DNA of 64,000 nucleotides. Origin: Fusarium oxysporum f. sp. lycopersici 4287. Taxonomy: Eukaryota; Ascomycota; Sordariomycetes; Hypocreales; Nectriaceae. The position numbers and the translations under genes were made by a program. Shown in pieces: positions 53,087-63,240 of this stretch; position 1 is the first letter of the stretch, and each line of letters starts with the position of its first letter. The stretch lies in assembly GCF_000149955.1 (NCBI RefSeq), contig NC_030997.1, positions 1,097,535 through 1,161,534 of the forward strand, read 5' to 3'. The notes under the pieces are model-generated. The model was not told where the DNA came from. It did no database searches and worked only from the letters and a program-made list of their open reading frames with translations.

Positions 53087-54380
53087 TTATACGAACAATC
53101 CGGCCATACCCATACCAGTTCCTACACACATACTAACAATCCCTAGCTCACCGCCATCGGGCCGCCCTCAGCCATGTAGTAACGTGCTAGTTAGCCTTGC
53201 GCCTGTAGCGCCCAGCGGATGCCCCAAAGCAATAGCACCTCCATTCGGGTTGAACTTATTATTCTGGTACGCCCTTTCGACATCTAGTTTTCTTAAGCAA
53301 TAGATTGCCTGGCTCGCGAAAGCCTCGTTGATTTCCCATCTGTGAACATCATCCTTCGTGAGGCCAGTGCTATCCAGCAGCTTTGGGATTGCAATCACCG
53401 GCCCGACACCCATCTCGTCTGGTGCACAGCCTACTGTGACTGCAGAAACAAACTTACCCATGATGTTACCACTCAAGCCAAGCTTCTTTGCTGTGTTGCG
53501 TCTCATAAGAAGCGTGCGCCGTCTGAGACTTGAGATGAATTACCAGCGGTTGAGGTACCGTTCTCTCTAAAGGCCGGTTTCAACTTTGCTAGGCCTTCCG
53601 AACTTGCCTGAGGTCGAATGCCATCATCCGTATCGACGACAACCTCTCCTAGTCCGTCAGGCTTCTTTTGCGTAACGGGGACAATCTCGTCCGAGAAAAG
53701 CCCAAATGCCCGTGCTTCTGCCGCCTTTAGGTGACTGTTGACTGCAAAAGTATCTTGATCCTCCCGTGAGATACCGTACCGCTCTGCGACGTTTTCGGAG
53801 GTAATACCCATTGGAAGAATGCAATCCAGGGCATCTATAACGGGAGACTCTCTCAGAGCGGGCCAGATGTCAGTTGGGATAGCTCGACTCCCAAGTTCCG
53901 TGTCATGCTTTCCATCCCCACTCCAATTCCCACTGAGATCATCCCTGTTCGAATCTGAGAAGCGGTGGATGAGATTGCTTGGAGTGACGAAGAGCATGCC
54001 CGATTGACAGTATAGAGGGACGTTGTGTTTGGGTAGCCAACGTGGTTCATAGCCATACGTGCAGCTTTAGAGCCCCCAAGCTCATACAGTACTACGCCGA
54101 CCGCGACATCCTCTATAATGGACGGGTCCAGATTAGGTACTCCGTCAATCGTTGCTTTGAGCACAGAGGCAAGAAGCTCTTCAGGAAACGCGTCCTTGAG
54201 GGATCCCCGGTTCGCACGGCATATCGGTGTGCGCAATGAGGATAAAATGACAACGTCGCTGGGAGCCTTGACAAGTATGGAGGCGATACCTCTTGGTGAA
54301 AACATGTCTGGCGAAGTGGACGTCCTAGGGACCTCAACAGAGCGGAGATATTGCGGTATTGGAAGTTCGCATCTTGGCAA
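53087..54380 (-). pseudogene. Decayed 3-ketoacyl-CoA thiolase
   Basis: A full thiolase can be followed on the minus strand, but three lesions break it. The N-terminal part (SDVVILSSLRTPICRANRGS, then the catalytic Cys in NRACSSSLQA and GVGMESMTRNLG) leaves frame at about 53889. The middle (SRAIPTDIWPALRESP, LPMGITSENVAERYG, GNSSQVSDGA) leaves frame at about 53508. The third part (RRNTAKKLGLSGN, WEINEAFASQ, GHPLGATGAR) then meets TGA at 53170-53168, after which GELGIVSMCVGTGMG, holding the second catalytic Cys, continues in the same frame to TAA at 53089-53087. Both frameshifts look like single-base losses. A thiolase is the last step of the beta-ketoadipate route, so its loss is notable, unless the base losses are assembly errors. 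The start ATG is uncertain (54305 is one option). Confidence 0.85.
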
Positions 54381-54795
54381 GCTGCAGATCGCATTTTAAC
54401 TACGGTTCGAAAGGATTTGCAGGCAATGTATTCGCTTCTCTATAATTCATACTATTATTAGCAATGTCAGTTCCTGTCGGGGATGTTCCACGGCCAGATT
54501 CCTTGGCAATCATGAATATGGACAGCCTCGAATGCGGTACTCATCTCGTTCAATCTTTCGGGCATTATGGAAAATATTCTCTAAAAGAAATTTTGGAGTG
54601 CTGCAAGATATCGTCGTGTTCTTGGAATTTGTTACAACCGGATGACGAGACTGGTTTGGAAGCTCAACACTTGACGGCAGCTTAATGACGAGCTGTCAAT
54701 GACTTATCCAGTCGTCTAGTTATTTAGGAAGTTTCAATCATTGTACTAAAAGATAGTGAACAGTCTCATAGCTTAATTCATGATTCTCCTACATA
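54381..54795. other. Intergenic region with a 73-codon frame
   Basis: A plus-strand frame at 54464-54685 begins with ATG and reads MSVPVGDVPRPDSLAIMNMD. It has no recognisable domain and no extension. It might be a small gene or a remnant but is not called as one. No CCGCGG core is seen upstream of the thiolase locus. Confidence 0.4.
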
Positions 54796-55809
54796 TCATC
54801 TGTCTCCAGTACAGGTACTCTGCGTCTTATTTACTCCCCAAAGCTCCAAAGCATTGTCCCTGAAGAGTCTCTCTCGCAACCATTGCTTCCCCTCGGTCAA
54901 ATCCAGTATATGAGACACCCAAGGCCTCACGTCTAAACCTTCAAATCGGGTATGAGGCCAATCCGAGCCGAAGACAACTCGCTTCGGGGCTTGCTCAAAG
55001 AGCTCTAGCGTTACAGGGTCAAGATCCTCCCAGATATCAGAATCAAGATGGCTGAGACGGTATGCGCCAGATATCTTGACCCATGTCGTCCCTGTCTTTA
55101 AAAGGCGGATCAAAGATCGAAAGCCCTTGATGTCGTAGGGGTTCACAGGACCCGATGCTTTCGGAAGACTTGGGTCGCCATAGTGATCAAAGACGACGCG
55201 CACGCCGAGAGCGGGCAGTAAATCTTCCAGCTCGACGATGCGCTCCATCTTGGTGTACAGTTGAAGAACCCAATCAAAAGGCTTGATAAGGTCGACGTAC
55301 TTCTTGATCTGGCTCTTGAGCTCATCGATAGGCGTATCATCACCATACGTCACGAGATTGACGCGTACAGCGCGAACACCCTCGCTATCCCATCTGCGAA
55401 TATGCTCATGCGATGTGGTATTTGGGTCAAACAACGCAAGACCCAGCGCTCGTTCATTTCCAACCGCACGCATAGAGTCCAACATGAGGGTCATATCATA
55501 TCCGTGCGTTGCGGTCTGAACGAAGAAGACATGGTCGCACCCGATGCTGTTCTCAAAGATTGCATTCTCCCAGAGATTATGAACAGTGGGCTTGTAGGGA
55601 ATGGTTTCGACTGGAGGGTAACGCACGGGATCCATAATGTGAAGATGTGAATCCCAGGCGCCGGGGGGCATTCGTGGGTCAGCGCCGCATGAGACGTTGA
55701 TTGCCCTCTTGGCGATTGATAGAGGTGGTGAAGGAGGATTCATGGCTGCTGCGTCGGCGATGGAAATATTCTGAAAGAGGGCGAAAATTAGCGGGAATGA
55801 CACTTTCAT
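54796..55809 (-). CDS. Secreted amidohydrolase-2 family protein (lactonase-like)
   Basis: Single exon, 337 aa. MKVSFPLIFALFQNISIADA is a signal peptide. The TIM-barrel amidohydrolase features are AWDSHLHIMDP (metal-binding HxH at the end of strand 1), VFFVQTATHGYD, VFDHYGDP (His after strand 5-6) and VFGSDWPHTRFEG (Asp of strand 8). This is the amidohydrolase_2 subgroup that includes 2-pyrone-4,6-dicarboxylate lactonase and 4-sulfomuconolactone hydrolase, so a lactone hydrolase role in ring-fission product turnover is plausible. Secretion is unusual for that role. The start at 55809 is the ATG immediately before the signal peptide; an upstream in-frame ATG at 55866 would hide it. Its CCGCGG core is 240 bp upstream. 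Confidence 0.87.
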   Translation of the reverse strand: MKVSFPLIFALFQNISIADAAAMNPPSPPLSIAKRAINVSCGADPRMPPGAWDSHLHIMDPVRYPPVETIPYKPTVHNLWENAIFENSIGCDHVFFVQTATHGYDMTLMLDSMRAVGNERALGLALFDPNTTSHEHIRRWDSEGVRAVRVNLVTYGDDTPIDELKSQIKKYVDLIKPFDWVLQLYTKMERIVELEDLLPALGVRVVFDHYGDPSLPKASGPVNPYDIKGFRSLIRLLKTGTTWVKISGAYRLSHLDSDIWEDLDPVTLELFEQAPKRVVFGSDWPHTRFEGLDVRPWVSHILDLTEGKQWLRERLFRDNALELWGVNKTQSTCTGDR

Positions 55810-56531
55810 GGTAAGATCAAGAATAAGTCGAGGTGAGCTGCTGAGAACACCGGTGGGGGGAGCCAAGGTGGTATGGGTTGTGATATATATCTAACCCACA
55901 AACTGGCGGCTCACAAAAATCGGCTTTACACTTACTATATCTCCAATGGACTGTTCACTCGAAACCTCTTTTTGTCAGTCCGTGGGGTAAATGAGCGTTG
56001 CGTTATGTTCCCCACGGGGTTGCCTCTCGATTGCATAACCAAGAGGCACCGCGGGGAATGCCCGGTGCATCGCTCATGAATGGTCTCACATCTGCAGATT
56101 TTGACATAAGTTTAGAATTAAATTCGCCTCAGCGACGCCAATGAAGCTGGGGCAGAGGTTGTTCATCACGGCGACCTTCCGCGGACTTTGGCCGTCATCG
56201 ACAGATCAGCAGACGACAATGCCGCAGGACAAAAATGGCGTCGAACTTGACTTGCATATTGTTGAGCGCGGCTTGATTCAGTACTGGAAATGATTAATTG
56301 ATAAAATACATTTTCACCTTGCGTTTTGATCAGCTTGACAGCGGCAATACGCGTATCTGGTGTAGCCACGATCAGGACACGCCATGATGCCTGGCGTAGA
56401 TCTTTGCCTAGTCTGGCATCAATTGTGATCACGTCACGCTTGGCGAAAGCAAAGCCCCGACAAAAGAGAGACAGCCCAAACTGCTCCAGCACAATGACAG
56501 TTATGATAGAGCAAAAAGTAACAAAAGAGAA
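55810..56531. promoter_or_regulatory. Intergenic region with CCGCGG site (56049-56054)
   Basis: CACCGCGGGGAATGCCCGGTG lies at 56047-56067, with outer 5-bp arms CACCG/CGGTG. CCCCACGGGG is at about 56010. These are upstream of the amidohydrolase. A minus-strand frame at 56166-56492 has no family and is not called. Confidence 0.5.
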
Positions 56532-56622
56532 GGGTCTGGCCGGGGATTGAACCCGGGACCTCTCGCAAGCTAAGCTATAGGGTTTTCCCTAAGCGAGAAT
56601 CATACCACTAGACCACCAGACC
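56532..56622 (-). tRNA. tRNA-Pro (AGG), with intron
   Basis: 91 nt on the minus strand. Acceptor GGTCTGG / CCAGACC, discriminator C, D arm TGGTCTAGTGGTATGATT, anticodon stem CTCGC/GCGAG around TTAGGG (anticodon AGG) plus an intron of about 19 nt, T arm CCCGGGTTCAATCCCCGG. The C discriminator is typical of fungal tRNA-Pro. Confidence 0.93.
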
Positions 56623-58594
56623 GACTTAGAACAACAGATGCACTGATGCTGTGGTTGGTGCGGGAGCCGCAGTTGGGTCTTTTGTACAGGCGCGGGACAG
56701 AAAGGACGTGGGCGCCTGAGTGATTCAGTGAGCAGGGTGACGGGTATGCTTGCAGAAAAAGGACAAGAAATCTACCGTGAAAAGCAAGCGACTTAGACAG
56801 GCCCCAGTGGAATAATTGATCCTGGATTCTTCGTTACATGTAGCTGACATACCTGTCCCAATCAATGCATGATCCAGGCAGGGAAAATGACGGGCATTTA
56901 TATGGTTCAGTAGACATATTCAAATTGAGTTGCGAGCGTTAGCCGCGTCTTAGCCGACTGTGGCATGAGACACCGCGGGATATAACAGATAACGATTCGT
57001 GATAACCTTGAAGCCCGAAGCGAGAAATCCATAGTTGTTATTAAAAAAGACTATGTATATAATGAACATGAATAGTAAATTATTTTATTTAGCCTTAGGA
57101 GACCTATACGGAGTATTTCAAGCTGGTAAGCAAATTTTCCTAATAGCCCAGGTTGAATTGCAATCGTTATCATGATAAATTAAGCTGGCACACTACTACA
57201 TCATGACTAAATAAAATGCATTTCACTCAACTTTGGCTTGCCATCGAACGTTTACCATATGATATCAAGCTCTGTATATCTATGAGCCGGTACTTTCATT
57301 GATTTTCTTAATTTACCTCGTGTAAAGTGGTAATGTCCTGAATTTCCAACCTTACTTTTTGTTTGTTTGTTTGTTTGTATATTTTTCGTCTGGGTGGCTG
57401 TAACGAAGCCAGATCTCCTACTGGAGCAAAAGACGTGCTGAGCTAGCTAGGTACAGGGAAACCCCGCTTCCTTCACCATCCAGCATACCAATGGCACAAA
57501 AGGTGCTGTATTTCTCAAGCCCGTCACCCGTCAGCGGGTTCGGGGGCAATCTATTGTCGAACTTTTTCCACCGACCAGAATTCTCTCGCGCATCACTACA
57601 TCTGCCGACGCAGTCCACAATCTCCAGTAACCAAGTTGTAGCTCGTAGTCGACTGTCGCGGCGGCAGGGAAAAACCTCGGGAAGGAATCAGAGGCCGACG
57701 GTGCGGCTTGCCTTCAAAGGAGAAAAACCCATCGCAATCGGCGTCGTTGATCGGGAGGATGTCGCTACCGATGCCATGGGCATCGTCCTCCGATATCTAA
57801 GGCGTTCTGGTTCTGAGGTGCCGCCATTAGATCCGACAAAGGTGTTGTCAGAGAAGGCGAACTCTCCAAAATTCCTTCTCTGAAAACTGCTGTTAGGGAG
57901 CCGATAGCATCCCCGCAGTTTTGTGTGGTCGCGTGGCCTGCAGAAAATCCCGCTCCTAACACGGCACTAACAGTGCGTGCCAAGAAAGAATTTTTACAGG
58001 GGAGAGTTGATTTCCAACCTTACTTACTGTCTGAGATTTAGGTCCAGGGTATGCCACTTGATGTGACCGCTACGGTGGGTCGCAAAGGAGAAGGCACGCT
58101 CTTTTTTGTTTTCGAATTAAGAGAGGCTCTTAATTCAAATTTATAATGAATAGACTAAAGGTACAAATTTTGCCATACTACCTGAGAAGACTTTGACTAT
58201 GCCGAATCGTACCATTTGCTAGCAAGTCGTTATGTCCGATGCTAGTGAAGCTGGAATGAAGGAGAGGAATTCAAAACGCGTCGCTTTCCAAGCTCTTGAT
58301 TGGTGGAAGCACGAGATCGACAGTCACTAGTCATGCCTGAACCTTGCCTCTCCTCGGTTAGCTCACGTAAACATAGCCAAGACGCGGAAACAAGAAGGTG
58401 CACAAGCTCACAGTCGCAAATTGAGCCAAGCAAATGAAGGATGAAACAGTAATGAGATTCAAGCTAATCTAAACTATATCACAGTCTCTAATAGTAGATT
58501 ATCATGTGTATTAGGTTGGTCCCTCTATAGACCCGTCGCTATCGCAATGCGCAATCGCGTCAAGACATCGCATCTCAGACCCCATCGTCTAGAT
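56623..58594. other. Long intergenic region with one doubtful open frame
   Basis: Nearly 2 kb without a recognisable gene. A 130-codon plus-strand frame starts with ATG at 57491 and reads MAQKVLYFSSPSPVSGFGGN, then a basic region, ending at 57883. No family fits it. An A/T-rich patch is at 57040-57110, with TTTGTTTGTTTG repeats near 57359. Nothing else is supported. Confidence 0.4.
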
Positions 58595-61500
58595 CTACTG
58601 ACCACCCGAAGTAGTGGTGGTAGCAGCCTCAGATGTTGAGGACTCCGACTCGGTTCGCACCACTGTGGACAGGGTCGTGGGCTGACTGGTGGTCTCATCA
58701 GCAGAGGTTGATGTGGCATCAGCTTCTGAAGTGCTCGAGGCAGAGGTAGTCTCAGCTGCAGAAGAGGTTTCGGCAGCAGAGGAGGAAGTCTCAGCTGCTG
58801 AAGTAGATGTAGCATCAGCAGAGGAAGAGGTCTCAGCAGCTGAAGATGAGGTCTCAGCAGCTGAAGATGAGGTCTCAGCGGCAGAAGAAGAAGTTTCAGC
58901 TGCGGAGGAAGAGGTCTCAGCAGCAGAGCTAGAGGTTTCGGCAGCAGCTGAAGAAGTCTCGGCGGCAGAAGAAGAGGTTTCAGCAGCAGCTGAAGATGAG
59001 GTCTCAGCAGCAGAAGAAGAAGTTTCAGCTGCAGAGGAAGAGGTCTCAGCAGCAGAGCTAGAGGTTTCGGCAGCAGCTGAAGAAGTCTCGGCGGCAGAAG
59101 AAGAAGTTTCAGCTGCGGAGGAAGAGGTCTCAGCAGCAGAGCTAGAGGTTTCGGCGGCAGAAGAAGAGTTTTCAGCAGCAGCTGAAGATGAGGTCTCAGC
59201 AGCAGAGGAGGAAGTCTCAGCTGCTGAAGTAGATGTAGCATCAGCAGAAGAAGAAGTTTCAGCTGCAGAGGAAGAGGTCTCAGCAGCAGAGCTAGAGGTT
59301 TCGGCAGCAGCTGAAGAAGTCTCGGCGGCAGAGCTAGATGTTTCAGCAGCAGCGGAAGAAGAAGTCTCGGCAGCAGAGCTGGAGGTTTCGGCAGCAGCTG
59401 AAGAAGTCTCGGCGGCAGAGCTGGAGGTCTCATCAGCCGAAGTGGAGGCGGCGGCAGAGCTGCTAGACTCGACGGCGGAAGAAGATGTCTCATCAGCTGA
59501 TGTACTATCGGTTCGGACAGCAGTCGATAGTGTAGTAGCCTGAGAAGTAGTAGTCTCATCGTCGGCAGAGGTGCTAGAAGCAGCTTGGCTTGAGGACTCC
59601 TCAGCAGAGGATGAGGTGGAGGCAGCAACAGAGGTAGACTCATCAGCAGAAGAAGACGTCTCAGCATCGGATGAGGTAGAGGCGGCAGCGGAGCTAGTCG
59701 TCTCATCAGCAGCAGCAGAACTGGTGCTGACGGGCTGGCTGGAAGACTCGTCGACAGAGGATGAGGTAGTGACAGCAGCGGAGGTAGACTCGGCTTCAGA
59801 GGTGGTGGCAGAAGCAGAGGTGGACTCCTCAACAGAAGTGCTAGACTCAGCAACAGACGTGCTAGAGGCGGCCTCGCTGGTAGACTCATCGGCAGCAGAA
59901 GAAGAGGTAGAAGCGGCAGCAGAGGTAGTCTCTTTCATCTGCAACAGAAGTGGATGAAGCGGCCTGGCTGGTGGATTCATCAACAGATGAAGAAGTTGTG
60001 GCAGCAGCTTGGCTCGTAGTCTCATCATCAGCAGCGGCAGTAGAAGAGGCAGCCTGGCTGGAGGTAGTCTCCTCATCAGCGACTGATGTGGAGGAAGCCG
60101 CTTGGCTAGTGCTCTCATCAGCAGAGCTGGTGGAGGCAACCTGAGTAGAAGACTCCTCATCAGCAGCAGAAGAAGAAGTAGTAGCATCGGCAGTGGATGA
60201 AGCAGCCTGGCTCGTAGACTCCTCATCAACAGAGGTGCTGCTAGCAGCCTGGCTAGTGGTCTCATCAGCGACGGAGGTAGATGTCTCCTCATCAGCGGCA
60301 GAAGAAGTGGTAGAGATTCCAGCAGGGGCACCAGTGAGATCTTCTGAGGTAGCTGTGGATGACTCCTCATCGGCGGCAGAAGAAGTGGTAGAGATTCCAG
60401 CAGGGGCACCAGTGAGATCTTCTGAGGTAGCTGTGGATGACTCCTCATCGGCGGTGCTGGTAGTGCGGGTCAGGGTGACAAGAGTAGTAGCGCTAGAGGT
60501 CTCGTTATCAGCAACTGAGGTGGAAGTACCAGCGCCAGCTGAAGTGGTCTCTTCGTCAGCCTCAGAAGTGGTGGTGCCTGCAGCAGCCGAAGTGCTAGTT
60601 TCCTCATCGACATCAGTGGTAGAAGCACCGGCAGCGGAAGTAGTGGTCTCGTCGTCAGCAGCAGAAGTGGTAGTCTCATCAACCTCATCAGTAGTGCTAG
60701 CAGCGGCAGCAGAAGTAGAGGTCTCCTCATCGACGTCAGTAGTGGAAGCAGCAGGGGAGGTGCTAGTCTCCTCATCAGCCTCAGAGGTGGTAGTACCAGC
60801 TCCAGCAGCGGAAGTAGATGTCTCTTCATCAGCATCAGAAGTGGTAGCATCGGCAGCGGAGGTTGAAGTTTCCTCATCAGCGTCCGAAGTGGTGGTACCG
60901 ACAGCAGCAGCTGAAGTGCTGGTCTCCTCATCGGCATCAGAAGTAGTGGTTTCTTCGACAGCAGAAGAGGTGGTAGTCTCCTCATCAGCAGCAGAGGTGG
61001 GTAGTGTCTTCGTCAGCAGCGGCAGAGGTAGTGGTCTCCTCATCAGCAGCGGAGGTGGTAGTGTCTTCGTCAGCAGCAGAGGTGGTAGTGTCTTCGTCGA
61101 CATTAGTAGTAGTAGCACCAGCGGCGAGGGGAGTCTTCGTCAGCAGCGGCAGAGGTAGTGGTCTCCTCATCAGCAGCGGAGGTGGTAGTGTCTTCGTCAG
61201 CAGCAGAGGTGGTAGTGTCTTCGTCGACATTAGTAGTAGTAGCACCAGCGGCAGAGGTAGTGGTCTCCTCATCAGCGGCAGAGGTAGTGGTCTCCTCATC
61301 AGCAGCAGAGGTGGTAGTGTCTTCGTCAGCAGCAGAGGTGTTAGTGTCTTCGTCGACATTAGTAGTAGTCTTCGTCAGCAACAGATGTGGTGGTCTCATC
61401 CGCCTCGCCAGTGGTAGAGGCGGCGGCAGCGGTAGTGGTAGACTCATCAACTTCTTCTGAGGTAGTGACATCGGCAGAAGTGGATGTCTCCTCGTCGACA

Positions 61501-63240
61501 TCAGTAGTAGTGGCACCACCAGCGGCAGAGGTAGTGGTCTCCTCATCAGCAGCAGAGGTGGTAGTCTCTTCGTCAGCAGCGGAGGTGGTAGTCTCCTCAT
61601 CAGCAACAGAGGTGGTAGTCTCCTCATCAGCAACAGAGGTGGTAGTGTCTTCGTCGACATTAGTAGTAGTAGCATCAGCAACAGAGGTGGTAGTCTCTTC
61701 GTCAGCAGCGGAGGTAGTGCTCTCCTCATCGGCCTCAGTGGTAGTAGTACCAGCAGCCGCAGAAGAGGTAGTGGTCTCATCATCAACAGCGGCAGAGGAA
61801 GAAGACTGATCAGCAGAAGCAGAGGATACGACAGTGGTAGTCTCGTCATCAGCCTCGCTAGTGGAGCTTGCAGCAGCACTGCTAGTAGCCTCAGAGGAGG
61901 TCTGGTCAGCAGATGTGCTGCCACCGACTTCGGAGCTGGTAGACTCGTTGTCAGACTCATCAGAAGTCACAGCAGTGCTTGAAGAAGCTGCAGCACTGGA
62001 GGACTCGCTGGCAAGAGTACTAGTAGTAGACTCGTCGTCATCGGAAGTGGAGGCTGTGACACCGCCAGCAGGGGCACCAGTGGCCTGGCTGGATGCAGCA
62101 CTGGATGAGGCAGCAGCAGAAGAAGATGAGACAGCAGCGGAGGACGAGGTGGAAGCAGCAGCAGAGGTAGAAGCAGAAGAGCTAGTAGAAGCTGCAGCTG
62201 AGCTTGTGCTGGTTGAAGCCTTGCTTGTAGAAGCGGCAGCACTGGTGGAGGTAGAAGCCTTGCTAGTGGAAGCAGGGGCACTAGTAGAAGTAGAAGCCTT
62301 GGAGCTGGTACTGAAGGAGGATGAGCTCGATGAAGCCTTGGAGGTTGTTGTCGCAGCCTTGGAAGTTGTAGTAGGCTTGGAGGTTGTAGCGGGCTTTGAA
62401 GTCGTGGTGGGAGGCTTCGAGGTAGTGGCAGGCTTCGAGGTGGTAGCGGGCTTGGAAGTGGTAGCAGGCTTGGAAGTGGTAGCGGGCTTGGAAGTGGTAG
62501 CAGGCTTGGAAGTGGTAGCGGGCTTGGAAGTGGTAGCGGGCTTGGAAGTGGTAGCGGGCTTGGAAGTGGTAGCGGGCTTGGAAGTAGTAGCGGGCTTGGA
62601 AGTAGTAGCGGGCTTGGAAGTAGTAGCGGGCTTGGAAGTGGTAGCGGGCTTTGAGGTTGTAGCAGGCTTAGACGTGGTCGTTGGCTTCTTGGATGTGGTG
62701 GCAGGCTTAGACGTAGTGGCAGGCTTCGAAGTAGTAGTGGGCTTCTTGGAAGTGGTAACAGGCTTGGAGGTAGTTGTAGGCTTCTTAGATGTAGTAGCAG
62801 GCTTAGACGTGGTAGTGGGCTTCTTAGATGTAGTAGCAGGCTTGGAAGTGGTGGTGGGCTTCTTGGAGGTAGTAGCGGGCTTCGAAGTGGTAGGCTTGGC
62901 AGATGATGTAGTCTTCCTCTTGAGAAGGCGTCTCAGAGGATTGCCCAAGCGACCGGAACACGTGCACTCACTATCTAATATTAGCTACATCTCAAAGCTG
63001 ACTCAACTGAATACTAACGGTGCACAAGATACAAAGGTTTTGCCCTTCTCAATGCACTGTAGAAATCGTTAGCCCATACTGATACCAGATCAGATACCCC
63101 ATTGTACTCACATGAGCTTCGCAGGCTCGGTCGCCGCCGGAGTACTCGCAGGTAGTAACACCAGATCCATCTGCAGGCACAGCAGCCGCGTTGACAGCAG
63201 CAAGGGATATACCCCAGACAACAGCCTTGATGAAATGCAT
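58595..63240 (-). CDS. Very long Ser/Thr-rich secreted mucin-like protein, frame-broken
   Basis: The gene opens with a signal peptide (MHFIKAVVWGISLAAVNAAA) at 63240. Two small introns (63111-63057 and 63018-62971) build a short Cys-bearing head (CEYSGGDRACEAH, then CIEKGKTFVSCAPECTC). About 1,500 codons of repeats follow: TTSKPA blocks, then DEETTTSAA/ TTTNVDEDTTTSAA blocks, then AETSSSAA blocks, ending TTTTSGGQ and stop. Such proteins are heavily O-mannosylated surface or matrix adhesins. No GPI signal is seen at the end. The repeat tract changes reading frame near 61370, 61130, 61010 and 59935. At 61010 and 59935 a single extra base (GGG for GG, AAA for AA) is visible. The true protein is therefore either broken or the repeat was misread in assembly. 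Confidence 0.7.
58740..59430 (-). repeat. AETSSSAA-type coding repeats (about 21-bp unit)
   Basis: The unit AETSSSA, with variants such as AETSSAA and ADATSTSA, is repeated about 30 times in one frame. Some blocks are repeated at a longer period (the order of variants near 58880-58990 recurs near 59000-59130), so both short and long period duplication took place. Confidence 0.85.
60960..61800 (-). repeat. DEETTTSAA / NVDEDTTTSAA coding repeats
   Basis: Units of 30 bp (ADEETTTSAA) and longer blocks that include TTTNVDED recur many times. A segment near 61020-61130 is almost copied at 61140-61260. Three of the four frame changes in the gene lie at these block borders, which is what collapsed or misjoined repeats would give. 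Confidence 0.85.
62345..62895 (-). repeat. TTSKPA coding repeats (15-18-bp unit)
   Basis: About 25 units of TTSKPA or TTTSKKP follow the Cys-rich head. The central part (about 62430-62650) is a near-perfect array of 18-bp units. It keeps one frame throughout. Confidence 0.88.

Noticed and set aside
57491..57883. 130-codon open frame as a gene
   Set aside because: It has an ATG but no family, no promoter feature and no conserved pattern that I can see, so it is only mentioned in the intergenic entry.
58689..63072. Long plus-strand open frames of up to 412 codons opposite the mucin-like gene
   Set aside because: They are rich in Val/Ala/Glu only because they are the complement of Ser/Thr repeat codons. 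No signal peptide, start context or domain supports them.
62970..63240. CFEM domain at the head of the mucin-like protein
   Set aside because: Only about six cysteines are present and their spacing does not match the eight-cysteine CFEM pattern.
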